A stretch of DNA of 64,000 nucleotides, taken from NCBI RefSeq assembly GCF_963678635.1, contig NC_087067.1, positions 24,437,547 through 24,501,546 of the forward strand. The letters run 5' to 3'. The stretch is from Symsagittifera roscoffensis. Lineage: Eukaryota > Xenacoelomorpha > Acoela > Convolutidae. Made by a program: the position numbers and the translations under genes. This document shows positions 27,272-37,185 of this stretch, one piece after another; within the stretch, counting starts at the first letter, position 1; every line of letters starts with the position of its first letter. Below the pieces are notes generated by a model. That model was not told the DNA's origin. It searched no databases and saw nothing but the letters and a program-made list of their open reading frames with translations.

Positions 27272-28570
27272 TTTTTTGTAGAAGAGATGTTGTGCTTGGG
27301 AAATTGATTATCTAAATTTTTTTTACTCTTTTTTATTTCATTAGAGAAACAACTAAGGTTTTGGGCAAAGTCCAATTCATGAAATCACATTTTTTAAGCC
27401 GCAGCAGTGTAGCAAATTCATTCAATATCAAGCACCTACCTCCTCCTTTAGTTGTGCCCCTATCTGTTTTTTATCGAAACAAATAAAAATTTTGTTTCAC
27501 GAAGTATTTTTCAACGCATTTTTTTCGACACGTCTTTTTAAGTTAGTGTTTTATCGAGAGTGATGCGAAGCTCCGCTTCGCCTTGGTGTACAATTTTTGT
27601 TTTTGAGTTCAAGCGCTCCAAAGTAAATCATGTAAATCTCTAGTTTCGAGCTTTTGATGGAACTTTCAATTTATGTTATCGTAAATTGTTTTAGTTACAA
27701 GAAGGGACGCTGATCACAATTGCGATCACAAATGATCATCAGGCGATAGAGTCTCACACCTACTTGTGGTGATTACGGAAACCTGCATAGTTTGAAACCA
27801 ATCTGGTTATGACTACAACGATAATCTCGATTTTAACCCTGCGTTTTCGCAAAAACTCAGCGATGATTTGACTATGAAAGTGAGCGTTTTAACGTCTGCT
27901 CTAAAAACTGATGAAACAACTGTTCTTAGTGCAAATAGTTGCTGTATAATTAAAATTTTCAAATACGTTTTGCGCTGAGCACTTAAAGTTGTGCGCTTTC
28001 AGGATAAAGTTTCTTCACGCTCCTTTTTATGCCTTGTTAGTTAAGTTTGATTTGGCGTTTGATTTGGCAAAATCAAATCCATTAACCAAATTGAGTTAAA
28101 ATTGAATTCAAACTCGATTATAAAAGTGAAAATGACGCAATAAACTGGCCGCCTGACTTCGAGTTTTAAAAGAGGTCTATGTTACCCTTGCGGTGCACCA
28201 AAATTATGTGTGATTTTACGTGTAATCGAGTTTTAATAAGTTTATGTACCAAGACTACACTAGCTCAAAATTGGTAAATCAGAGAATGCGCCATATTTCA
28301 GAACGAATGTCAATTGTTCTGTATGATTGATTGTTTTGTTACAAAAATCGATTTGCTAGGGAATGTTTAAAAGCCTTGGGTAAATTAAAACGCAATAATG
28401 ATTGTTCTTTACCTAAGAAAGCTTGTTATACGGTCAGTCCTTTATTTGCCAATAGAAGCCGAAAAGATCATGCAAAGGTTGCGTTAGTTACAGCAGTTGA
28501 GCTGCATATATATTTATTGAAGCTCATTTTTGGTCTTCTCATCTAAGAAAGTAGTATGCACGAAAAATTG
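27272..28570. other. AT-rich non-coding DNA at the right edge of the satellite
   Basis: No gene supported. It includes a perfect 7-bp stem hairpin at 27,565-27,581 and a partly palindromic stretch around 27,710 (TGATCACAATTGCGATCA). An open frame of 71 codons at 28,331-28,546 has no splice, start-context or composition support. Confidence 0.6.
27565..27581. other. Perfect short hairpin GCGAAGC-TCC-GCTTCGC
   Basis: Seven-base-pair stem with a three-base loop. A similar compact hairpin (CAGGGC-GAA-GCCCTG) lies at 32,441-32,455. Neither is followed by features that would make it a histone 3' stem-loop or a terminator; their role is unknown. Confidence 0.5.
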
Positions 28571-28620
28571 GAAGGCAGCGCGATTGATTGTTGGCCTGGA
28601 GATGCGGGTTCGAACTTAGC
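28571..28620 (+). other. tRNA-like fragment with a B-box (possible tRNA-derived SINE remnant)
   Basis: GGCAGCGCG followed 22 nt later by GCGGGTTCGAAC resembles the D-arm (A-box end) and T-arm (B-box) of a tRNA at roughly natural spacing. The T-stem and anticodon stem do not pair, so this is not a working tRNA gene. A decayed tRNA or a tRNA-derived SINE head are both possible. Confidence 0.3.
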
Positions 28621-28956
28621 ATGTCAATTTTTTTCTAAAATTTGATTTTAGTACGTTTCAGTTCTAATTTTGTTGTTTTTTGTCAGCCGTGTCAATTTAC
28701 AAAAATTTTATGAAGTAAAAGATGTTTGATTCTAAAAATCTCGGAGTTTGAAAACAAAAAAGTGGATTTTTGCTGAATACAATTTTTTACTCTGGTGAAA
28801 CTTAAGATACAAGACGATTGCTTTTTTTATTAAGTGGCATGAACGTAGTGAGCAGGGCATGGGAAATGTCAATTGGTGACCAATTAATAACTATTGCCAA
28901 ACATGGTCCAATAGTTGGAGTTTCTAAATCTCTTAGTAATTTTTGTAAAATGATAG

Positions 28957-29050
28957 TGATATTGATTCTGAGGACGACTTATCGACAATTGGGACGATTG
29001 ATTCTGAAGACGACCAAGCCATTAAATTAATTGATATTCGACAAACATAG
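28957..29050 (+). CDS. Possible terminal exon with an acidic repeat (hypothetical, partial)
   Basis: After a weak acceptor (AAATGATAG) a short frame reads through two copies of IDSEDD (DIDSEDDLSTIGTIDSEDDQ) and ends at TAG 29,048-29,050. The poly(A) signal AATAAA follows 83 bp later. Acidic, Asp/Glu-rich tails of this kind are common in nuclear or cytosolic proteins, but no family is recognised. A second frame (28,818-29,030) is also open here without strong composition support. Upstream exons were not identified, so the gene, if real, is incomplete as described. Confidence 0.25.
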
Positions 29051-29132
29051 AGAAGCTAATTCAAAATTCAGCTAATTGACTTTTTTTCTCAATTTAGATT
29101 TTTCTGTTCCAACTCTGTTGGCTCTGTTGTTC

Positions 29133-29138
29133 AATAAA
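29133..29138 (+). terminator. Poly(A) signal AATAAA, plus strand
   Basis: Canonical hexamer 83 bp after the stop at 29,050. It faces the minus-strand signal at 29,162-29,167. Confidence 0.4.
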
Positions 29139-29161
29139 ACTCGTTTTATAGAGAAAACAAC

Positions 29162-29167
29162 TTTATT
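29162..29167 (-). terminator. Poly(A) signal AATAAA, minus strand
   Basis: TTTATT on the plus strand, about 190 bp downstream of a minus-strand stop at 29,355. With the plus-strand signal 24 bp away, the arrangement suggests two convergent transcripts. Confidence 0.4.
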
Positions 29168-29354
29168 TGTTTTTTTTTAATTTTCTGAATATACGATTCT
29201 CAACATTTACTACGTCCCTGACAATATTTGGTGAACGGGTTTTTGAGCCCTTTAGCATGAATTGTTTCAAGTAGATTTATGTTGTTACAAAAGCTCAACG
29301 TAATAACTGGAATAGTTTGTCTTAGTTTGGGGTAGTGTGTCAAAATGGTGGTAT

Positions 29355-29467
29355 TCAAACAAGATTGCTCAAATTAATGTTGCTGAAGAAGAGCGTCAAT
29401 TTTCCAGTTTGCTTGTTAACTTTTGTTTTTACCTTTTTTGGTTGCTTTGTTGTAGACTTTGGGACAT
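29355..29467 (-). CDS. Small spliced ORF, possible 3' end of a minus-strand gene
   Basis: On the minus strand an exon ending CCAAAAAAG is followed by GTAAAAAC (donor at 29,432-29,431) and, 50 nt on, by CTCTTCTTCAG (acceptor at 29,384-29,383). Joining them gives a 19-residue frame from ATG 29,467 (starting MSQSLQQSNQK) to TGA 29,355. The unspliced frame is longer (62 codons from 29,543) but crosses these clean splice sites. No family is recognised; this may be the last part of a longer gene. Confidence 0.25.
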
Positions 29468-29469
29468 TT

Positions 29470-30732
29470 TGCCGGTCCTTGGGGCTTAAGTGAGGAAAAA
29501 ATGTCTGCCAGTTTGTTTTTTTGAAAATTTTACTTGAAAACAACTTATGAAAACGACAAAAAAAATTTTGCTTCGCCTAAGTGTAAACTGATGAAGTCAA
29601 ACTTAATTAGTTTATAATTGATCAACCTATATTGACCACAGGCTTAATTAAGTTTGGGTTTTGGTATTTTTGGCCATTAGTACTTTTGGGTTTGAAAAAA
29701 CCTGTGGTGTTTGGGTGAGTTATTCTCAAGATAATTATCGTTACAAAGAATAGTCAAAAAATTTTAATTAGGGTGTCATATTAAAGCTTTTTATTTCATG
29801 ATTCGTGCTGAAGAAACATCATTGAAAAAAATTCGCTATGTTGAAAAATTATCTATTTTTTCAGTTCAATTCCGTTTTGCAACCTATTCTTAGAGTAGGT
29901 TTAAAGCGTCTCTAACAACCTGGCTCTATTGTTTTTTTTTGTTGGATAATTTTGACGTTGCACTTAAATTTTTCTTGGGGCCTGCAGTATCTAAATTAAG
30001 AGACCTGCAAATTAACTGACCTGGGGCTTTCAGTTTATTTTGAAATTTAAAAATTTTAAATATATTTTAATTTATTTTTTCAATTCTGAGTGATCCGAAC
30101 ATCTGGGCTATTTGTACAGCAACCAACAACTCAATTGATTGCGTTTTTGGTTCTTTGATTATAAGGTACCTGCATTTGAATAATTGGTTTCGGTTATTTC
30201 TTACTAAGATTTTCTGCACTTTTAAGAGTAGTGAACGTAGTTCAATTTTTTTTTCAGGAAAGTCCTAAAATATTGATGCACTTAGTTATATATGCACTTT
30301 TTGAGTTAATTGAAACTCATCTGCTGAAAGTGACGTAAATAGCAGTCTTCAAATACGAACGTGGAAATGGCGCAAAAAGACGTGAACGATTTCCAGTTTC
30401 GAAGGTGGAATTTATTTTTTAGATTTCCAGCGGAATAAAAACATTACCTGTTGATCCAGTTTTCTCAAGTTGGGTTAAAGTTATCAAAAAAGCGCCAATC
30501 ATAAATCGTTACAAAAATTCAAAGAGCTTGAAGGGCACCATTTTTTTTCTTTGAAATTCGAAAGTTGCAATTTTTTCAAAAAAAGTTTTTTTTTGTTTAC
30601 TTGGGCTCATTACTTTTTTCCAATATTCGATTAGCTTGTTTTATATTCAATTCACAGTTCATGGAAAAACAATATAGCATGCTTCTAGGAACTATTAATC
30701 GAATTTGGCTATAGAACGTAACTGAACAAATC
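29470..30732. other. AT-rich intergenic DNA
   Basis: No gene supported. The right end (30,600-30,732) is the probable 3' untranslated region of the minus-strand neuropeptide-like gene and contains the variant poly(A)-like AATATAAA near 30,640. Confidence 0.5.
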
Positions 30733-31044
30733 TTATGAATCTTCGAAGAAGTTGGTACGCTTTTTGCCCCAATTAAAAGCGGCTGGGCGTTTATCATAGG
30801 GTGAAACTTCCGTGTAAGTGTTGTCATATACACTTCGAGGTGCTGGTTTCCATGTACTCGACAAATCCTGGAAATAGTTTATTCGCTTTCTACCGAGCGC
30901 GTTCTGTAGCTCAAATAGCTCTGAAGATTTATCGAGTTTTTGTGCCTGCTTATGCAGATCCGAATCGTGCGTTTGTAAAATTGTGTCGCGTGAAAAAATC
31001 AACGCCATTTGCAGAAGCAGCAGTGCTAAGTAAAGCGTCGTCAT
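30733..31044 (-). CDS. Neuropeptide-like precursor, secreted, with amidation sites
   Basis: Single-exon 103-residue protein, clearly richer in G+C than its flanks. Residues 1-18 form a hydrophobic signal peptide (MTTLYLALLLLQMALIFS). Two sites fit prohormone processing: G51-RKR at the end of a 32-residue spacer and G93-KKR after a KR at 85-86. Cleavage at 86 and 96 would release PAAFNW-amide. Each G-x-KR site is followed by a related short motif, INYFQD (55-60) and TNFFED (97-102), as if a cassette had been duplicated. The protein ends seven residues after the last cleavage site. Precursor logic (signal peptide, dibasic sites, Gly amide donor) is established for animal neuropeptides; the assignment is inference. 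The sequence matches no family I know: AKH and kinins also place N or W near the end but differ in the rest. The start context CCTACACAATGA is good. Confidence 0.7.
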   Translation of the reverse strand: MTTLYLALLLLQMALIFSRDTILQTHDSDLHKQAQKLDKSSELFELQNALGRKRINYFQDLSSTWKPAPRSVYDNTYTEVSPYDKRPAAFNWGKKRTNFFEDS

Positions 31045-31563
31045 TGTGTAGGATATGGTTGCAGTTTTGAAATGCCGAATTGGCTAGACGGCAACGAATA
31101 GCGCACAATCTAAACAATATGTTAAGAATGAAAACATATTTTTGAAACTACTTCAGGGTCTTATGCACTAAACGGCTGGCAATAATTAGTTTTGCATCTC
31201 TTGAACTGAACTTAATGTGGTTGAATCTGGCTGGCTGATTAGCCAATCAAGTTCCGTCGAAATTTTCCGCCAAATTTCAATCTGATAAAATTATTAGCCG
31301 AATTAATAAACAGTTTAGAGTTTCTGTTTTGTCAAGCCATTTGACTGAACTTTTCTTGTCTGAGCAAGGTTACATTAGTGACTCGAAATTAATTTAGTTG
31401 CTTATTTTAGAAAGTTACACCTTTTTGGTAATTTCGGCTGATATTGTCATCTGCTCGAAATGTTGATTGAAATGCCTGACCATGTTTCTTAGAATTGATT
31501 GGCTAAGATTAGACAATCAGACTCGATCGCATAATATTCAGTTAAGATATAGAAAAAGTGAAT
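31045..31563. other. Intergenic region between divergent genes
   Basis: 519 bp between the minus-strand neuropeptide-like gene and the plus-strand MGCS gene. It should hold both promoters. No clear TATA box or other motif was recognised. Confidence 0.4.
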
Positions 31564-31945
31564 ATGGGCTGTTCAATGCATAGGGCCGTCAGTTGCTTAG
31601 ATCTTGTTAGATACCACATCCCATCATCATTCTGTTGCAGAATAAGAGAAATTCATCACAGGGTAAAAAGAAATCTGTACATACTTCACTACTATTTAGT
31701 TGTTAAAAGGAAAGGAATGCAAATCTTTGCAAGGGTTTCATAGGGGGTATATTGAACGAAATCCGAACTATTGCTTTTTGAGAGAATTTGAGAGAAAATT
31801 TTCATATGGCAAACGAGAGGAGCCTTTTCAAGACGCATTTAATAGATTTACTAGTCGTGAGTGTATGCTTATTTTGTATTCCAGCTTTCATCTCATTTTG
31901 CAAGATTTTCCGAGAAACAAAACTGCTGTAAATTCAGCCATATAA
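31564..31945 (+). CDS. Hypothetical acylated protein beginning MGCS, two or three exons
   Basis: Exon 1 (31,564-31,662, 33 codons) begins MGCSMHRAVSC and is Cys-rich (FCC at 23-25). A donor AGG|GTAAAAAG and an acceptor CTACTATTTAG at 31,697-31,699 define a 37-nt intron that keeps the frame. Exon 2 from 31,700 encodes a basic segment with RNPNYCFLREFERKF. The frame stays open to 31,945, but GTGAGT at 31,857 and TTCCAG at 31,879-31,884 could mark a further 28-nt intron leading to a shorter tail. An N-terminal MGCS is the classical context for N-myristoylation at Gly2 with palmitoylation at Cys3, which would place the protein on membranes. No known family is recognised. Confidence 0.42.
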
Positions 31946-32023
31946 CTGAATGTCTGCCAAATGGTTGAACTTGTGCTCTCTCTGCTGCCCTATCAACTAT
32001 TTTATTCTATAAGCCGAAATCTG

Positions 32024-32297
32024 CCAATTCTGCGAAAATTTGCTGCCAGCAGAATTATTTGGGGCTATGGTAGAAGTAGCTAATAGCAAAATAGCATCTT
32101 TGTTAAAGAAATCTTCCAATTCTGCGAAAATCTGCTGCTAGCAGAATTATTTGGGACTCTGGTAGAAGTAGCAAATAGCAAAGTAGCATCTTTGTTAAAG
32201 AAATCTTCCAATTCTGCGAAAATCTGCTGCTAGCAGAACTATTTGGGGCTATGGTAGAAGTAGCAAATAGCAAAATAGCATCTTTGTTAAAGAAAAT
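32024..32297. repeat. 92-bp tandem repeat, three copies
   Basis: Copies start at 32,024, 32,116 and 32,208, beginning CCAATTCTGCGAAAATCTGC and ending near TTTGTTAAAGAAA. Copies 2 and 3 carry the perfect 10-bp palindrome CTGCTAGCAG (copy 1 has CTGCCAGCAG). The segment GTAGCAAATAGC also occurs alone near 33,177. Confidence 0.9.
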
Positions 32298-32654
32298 TAA
32301 AAAAATGTTGTACATGGGTTAAATTTTGATACTGACTTTGATACTGTGTTTTAGGAAAGTGTTGTTTTCATTGAAACGAGAAAAAAGGCAGAAGGAGTAC
32401 TGCAAATAGCAATAACAAATTATAACAAGACTGCTCGTATCAGGGCGAAGCCCTGAATGTTCCGACTGCTTTTGAAGAATTATGGAGCAGCAGTAATAAC
32501 ATAAAAACATTATATGAAATAAAATAAAATGAAAATTTTTTTTCTAAAATTTGAAATTTTTTATGAAAATCATCCCCCCACACGCCATATAAAGTACAAA
32601 AAGATAGTTTTCGTTCCTTATAACACATCAATTATGACAAATAAGCTTTGTTCA

Positions 32655-32745
32655 ACCAATTTGGAACGATTTATAAGACGGATTAAATCTCCGCTTACGC
32701 GTTAATAGCGCGAATTATATCGCGCGTTAATTGTCCCAAATTGGT
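32655..32745. repeat. Nested inverted repeat (91 bp)
   Basis: Perfect outer arms ACCAATTTGG (32,655-32,664) and CCAAATTGGT (32,736-32,745). Inside lies an imperfect palindrome around GCGCGAATTATATCGCGCG (32,708-32,726). It could be a small MITE-like hairpin; no flanking duplication was noticed. Confidence 0.5.
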
Positions 32746-33824
32746 CAGAATGGCAATCTTTAAACCCTCATAACTTTACAAAAAATGATCACAGGTGAAA
32801 TATCTTTTCAAATTTAAGCTCAGGACAACAATACCTTTTGAATGATATAAAAAATTCCGTCAAAAATGGCTAGTTAAAAAGTCGAAGTTTGACTGAAGAA
32901 AAAAAACCACCCGAGCACAAATATTCCGTTACTTTCGTATCGAAAGTCGGAACAACAAATTAATTAAGATTGAAAATGATATAAATTTGCCTTTGACATA
33001 AATTTGCCTGTGGTTACTTGACAGAACCATTTGTACTGAAACTCGTAAGAAAATCAAAACTTGTAAGATACACCAAGATACTAAGACATTTTTTCACGTT
33101 AAACTGAGCGTCTTTTTGTTGAAATTTGCAAAGTGCTTCATTTTTTAACCCCCTGTTTAAACGTAACTTTTAGCAGTAGCAAATAGCAGTCATATAAGGG
33201 AAAAAGCTCCAGTTCTTTTTAAAGTTTAAACAAGACTTATTATTCGATCGGAACAAAACATTTATTACTTCGACTGCCATCTAACTTGTCCTTGATGATT
33301 TGTTTAAAAGATTTTAAGCTATAATTTTAGATTTAAAATGAGTTATTGAGGCAGTTTTTCCAGCCCGCGATATTACGAACCAAATTATTCTTTTTGAGCC
33401 GCTAAACAGACCAATTACTTTGGCTTAGTTCACTTTGGAACGGTTGTTTGAATATATTTCATGTTTGAATATAATTTATTTACTCTAACACGTTGAGCTT
33501 AGACCCAAACAACACAAACTGCATTTAAGTTTGGCCAGCAATTAGAACTAACTGACTGTTTTTGATGTCCCATAATTTAACAAAAATAGATTCCAGTTGA
33601 AAGTATTCTTTGATAATTTGATCGATTTGGTTTTTATTTTCACAAAAAAAATCTTTTTTTTTCTAGAAAACTTATCTACCAATTTCTTGAAAATTGGTAC
33701 CAATGGAACTCTACTGTGGCCTGCATTTCTCATCGCCACTTTTTACATTACCCGACTTTCCAAAGCTTTAGAAAAATTTCGCGGCGGGAATGATACACCA
33801 ATTTTTTAGGGATTTTACGTTTTC
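32746..33824. other. Intergenic DNA, no gene seen
   Basis: AT-rich, with stray open frames on both strands at 33,548-33,809 that overlap each other and are rich in Phe, Lys and Ile as expected from poly(T)/poly(A). Nothing supported. Confidence 0.5.
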
Positions 33825-35010
33825 TCCAAAAAAAATATTTTGCCAAGTCTGCGATTTCGGGTATAATCAGAAAACCGAGGTGTGGTAAGTTACTTTGCAT
33901 GAGCAGCTACCTAATTTTTTTTGAAAATTTTATTTCCCCAAGCAAAAAACTTTTCTGACAGTTGGTCGTTTTTTTGAAATTTTCAGATTTTTCTCGAAAA
34001 TTACTTTGCCAATGTAGAATTATAGGTTCAAGCCAGGGAAAAGATAGCGGGAATCCCCCCGGGGCAGGCGGCAACGCCCGATTTTCATTAAAAAAGAAAC
34101 GGTCTAAAAATATATTAATTTTTCGACATGTGGCCCGTTGTTGTAATACATTTCATTTTTCAAAAAACAACCAATCAAAAATTAATATTGATGTTCAACC
34201 GAGTGAACAGTTAGTGGAAATTAATTTTTCAACGCCGGCGGCTTTGCCCTAATTTTTGAAATTTTAGAAAGCTTTTGGATCTTCATAATCACTACTCCGA
34301 TATCCGAAATCAAATCTGATATCAAGGGTTATCGCAGAACAACAGGTTGTGGGCAGCTTTCCTGTAAAATTGCCTACGTCCTAACTTTTTTAACCAAAAG
34401 TAAGGCCTTTGGAAAAGACAAATTGTTAAATTTTTGATTACTTTTAGCGAATTTCTGACTAACTTTAAACACTATCCTCACAACTTTACGTTAAGGGTTT
34501 AATCTAGAAACCAGTTTGTGGGATTCTTTTCTGAATGAATGGCTTTACCCTGATTTTTGAAGAAAGAAGGTTATGTTTTCGAAAAACTGTTTGACCCTTT
34601 TTTGAAAACTTTTTGACTTTTCTCGAAAACTACTCTGCCAAATCGGAGATTTAGACTTCAACCGAAAAATTGGTTTTTTTTTCCTGCAAAAGTGCCTCTG
34701 TAGCTACAGGTTCAATCGAGGTATATTTTCTGGGAGAAGCAACTATGCCCGAACTTTTGTAGATAAAGTTGTTTTGAATTTAGGAAAAGTCAAAACTTTG
34801 GATGCTTTCTCAAAAACGTCTGTTTTTAGGTTAATTGTTTGAAAAAATGCTTTAAAAATCTTCCCTGCCTAACAAGTTTCCCCTATTTTTTGTATACAAG
34901 CCCATATGGCATTAGGAAAAAATCGTTTTTCAAAAGTCTTGTTTTTCGGAATGCAACTTCTTGAAAACTACCTTGCTAAATCTGACATAGATTTCGGTTG
35001 AAAAAACGGA
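33825..35010. repeat. Degenerate, old tandem repeat (irregular period ~140-200 bp)
   Basis: A segment like TTCTCGAAAACTACTCTGCC recurs near 33,827, 33,990, 34,618 and 34,960, each followed by a diverged form of AAATC.GAGATTT..TTCAACCG. A second segment like GCTTTGCCCTAATTTTTGA recurs near 34,228, 34,370, 34,541 and 34,740. The alignment is loose. The open frame at 33,962-34,252 and the local G+C-rich spot at 34,050-34,080 lie inside this repeat. Confidence 0.5.
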
Positions 35011-35506
35011 TAGTAGGAATTATCCGTTACAAAAACGGCTAATTTTTTGTAAAACGAGAGAAACCATTAGGTTTGTGTAAATTCCAGTTTTTAAAATTTT
35101 TGAAATTAGATATATTTCAAAATATATCAAGCAAGTGTCTCCAGTTTAAGCTGGGCCCCTAGTATCTATAAACGTGACAACGGACGTTGATATTTTTCAT
35201 GTGATGTGCGAACGCTTTTTAAACGACTATCCTTCTGATCGCCAAAATAAGTTAATATAAATTACTTCTCTGATAATAAAAACTCGTTTGGTTTCTGGAA
35301 AAGTCGGATGACTCTGAGATTTTCAGATTTTCAAGGATTTAGATGGTACGAGTTAAAAGCTTCTTTTTCATGATTACATACGCTGGATAGTAATTTTTTC
35401 ATTACCAAACTGTACACTGGATAGGCACACAATTTTGTGTGTGTGTTCTTGGATTCCAGAGACAAGTTTTTAAACTTTTTAAAAGTTTGTCAGAACGATC
35501 AAAAAA
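35011..35506. other. Intergenic DNA, no gene seen
   Basis: AT-rich sequence without recognisable exons or repeats apart from scattered poly(T) tracts. Confidence 0.4.
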
Positions 35507-35767
35507 ATGAAAGAACAAAAGAAGAACAAATGGAGTGTCGTTGTTGCGGAATCCGCATATAATTCAGAAAATGCACAGTTTGGCCCCGTAATGAAGTTTT
35601 CTGAACCCCAAAAATTGACAGAATGTATGTTCTGGGGCAATTTGCTTTCTTCACACCGATGTCGGTCATCGAAAAAAAATCTTTTTTCTTTTAAAAAAGT
35701 GTTTTTCTTGAATAGACCAACATCAGTGATCGAAGTAGCAGTTTTCGAAAAAAAATGTGTGCTCTGA
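35507..35767 (+). CDS. Uncertain 86-codon ORF
   Basis: Starts with an ATG after AACGATCAAAAAA and reads through a varied first half (MKEQKKNKWSVVVAESAYNS, then residues 21-50) before entering a low-complexity Ser/Lys/Phe half. An equally long frame is open on the other strand, so coding potential is weak. It contains TGCGGAATCCGCA, a copy of the dispersed GGATTC/GAATCC motif found at 38.8 and 62.1 kb. No family recognised. Confidence 0.2.
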   Translation: MKEQKKNKWSVVVAESAYNSENAQFGPVMKFSEPQKLTECMFWGNLLSSHRCRSSKKNLFSFKKVFFLNRPTSVIEVAVFEKKCVL

Positions 35768-36327
35768 TTTTTTTTGTTCAAGATTGATATTTCACAAGTA
35801 ATCGTTCATTTTTTTTCAAGAAAAGGGGTTTTAAAAAGATCGCGTTTTGCGGATTTATGTGCACTTCGATTGATGAATCTGTGAAGCTCGACGCGGAACC
35901 CGCAATTCTTGAAGCGCAGAGAAATTTTTCGAAGTAAAGATTGTTTTGGATGGATTTGAAGTAAACTTCATTGATATCAGGGGCCCACTTCAGACACAAA
36001 CTATTTTACTTTTTAATTGATTCTGCATGTGAGACTGGGTAAATCAAGAAATTATTTTTTCTTGGCTCAATCAGTTTTTTATTTATAAATATTAGAGAGA
36101 GTAACGATCTGTCAGAACATTGAAAGCACTGCCTTCATAGGAGCAGTTTTGTTTTCATTGCAATGCAAGGCGAGCGACGTTCTGAAAACTATTCTCAATT
36201 TAAATGTTTATTTAAACATTTAATTAATTTGGCCAGCAGTGAAACAACAAAATATCTCACTGTTCTGAAACTAGTCTGCTGAATGTGAAAATAGAAACAT
36301 TTTTTTTCTTCAAGATTTGCTCAGATC

Positions 36328-36363
36328 TGCGAGCGCACTTGTGGATGCGAGCGCACTTGTGGA
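36328..36363. repeat. Perfect 18-bp tandem duplication
   Basis: TGCGAGCGCACTTGTGGA occurs twice in direct succession (36,328-36,345 and 36,346-36,363). On the minus strand it lies within an open frame (36,257-36,457) and would give a repeated HKCAR motif; that frame has no ATG at its start and is not called as a gene. Confidence 0.85.
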
Positions 36364-36969
36364 GTTTTCTTTCATTTAAGACCATATTACGATGACCATG
36401 TTCAGCTGATTGATTCCAAGATTTGTCTTTTTTTTCTGAAGGTTCTCTTGGCGGCAAGAAAAACTAACGATAAAAATTGCATTTTTTTGGTCAAAAATTT
36501 TCAGTAAAAAGGGCAAAGTTTGCACAGATTTCTGTCAGATTGTTTTCAGCGGCGGTATAATTTCCCTAATCTCAACATTTCTTTTGCGTTTAACCTAACA
36601 AATACCCCAAACCGGCATTCTAAATTAATGTTAAACTCTATTATGATTTTCATTTGATTGTTGTATGTCTTCTTATAAGGATTTTTGGTGGCATTTTTGC
36701 TTATAAGTGTTTCCTTCTATATTAAAAAAAATCAAGTTTTGATAATCAAACAAGTTATACTAACTTTGTTTGATCTGCTGCAAACTTCAAAAATCAAACA
36801 ATCAAACGAATCGATTTGTTTTTTAGAGCTCTATCAACCGTTTAGAATCAATGATTGAATTAATAAGAATTGAACGATGATTTGTAAATTTTTCATTTCC
36901 TCGTTGTTTATTGGTTGAAGCAAATAATATTTTATTGAATATTTCTTGTTTGAATAATTATATTTTTTT

Positions 36970-37094
36970 CGCCCCAGCGGTCAAATATGTTTAAAAAAGT
37001 TGAGCGATTTCAAAAATAATAAAACAACTTTTCGCCCAGCGTTCAATTATGATAAAAAAATATTGAACGATTTCAAAAACAATTATAAAAATAG
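36970..37094. repeat. Diverged tandem duplication, ~62-bp unit
   Basis: CGCCCCAGCGGTCAA...TTGAGCGATTTCAAAAA at 36,970 is followed by CGCCCAGCGTTCAA...TTGAACGATTTCAAAAA at 37,033. Confidence 0.75.
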
Positions 37095-37185
37095 TCAAAT
37101 CAAAGTAAATGACTGCAATTCAATCATCATTAGAGGACAAAACGCTTTGTTAGGCAGTTGTGGTAACTTTGAGAAATCATTTTGA

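Noticed and set aside
377-27315. Many open frames of 60-139 codons in the satellite (e.g. 10,795-11,175; 19,592-20,011)
   Set aside because: They are the same monomer translated again and again, are often broken or truncated, and have no splice or promoter context. Treated as satellite, with coding potential noted only as a low-interest question.
31857-31884. 28-nt intron in the MGCS gene
   Set aside because: Sites GTGAGT and TTCCAG are good, but the intron would be shorter than every other placed here; kept only as an alternative.
33548-33809. Overlapping 63- and 70-codon frames on opposite strands
   Set aside because: Poly(T)/poly(A)-driven Phe/Lys/Ile composition, no start context or splice support.
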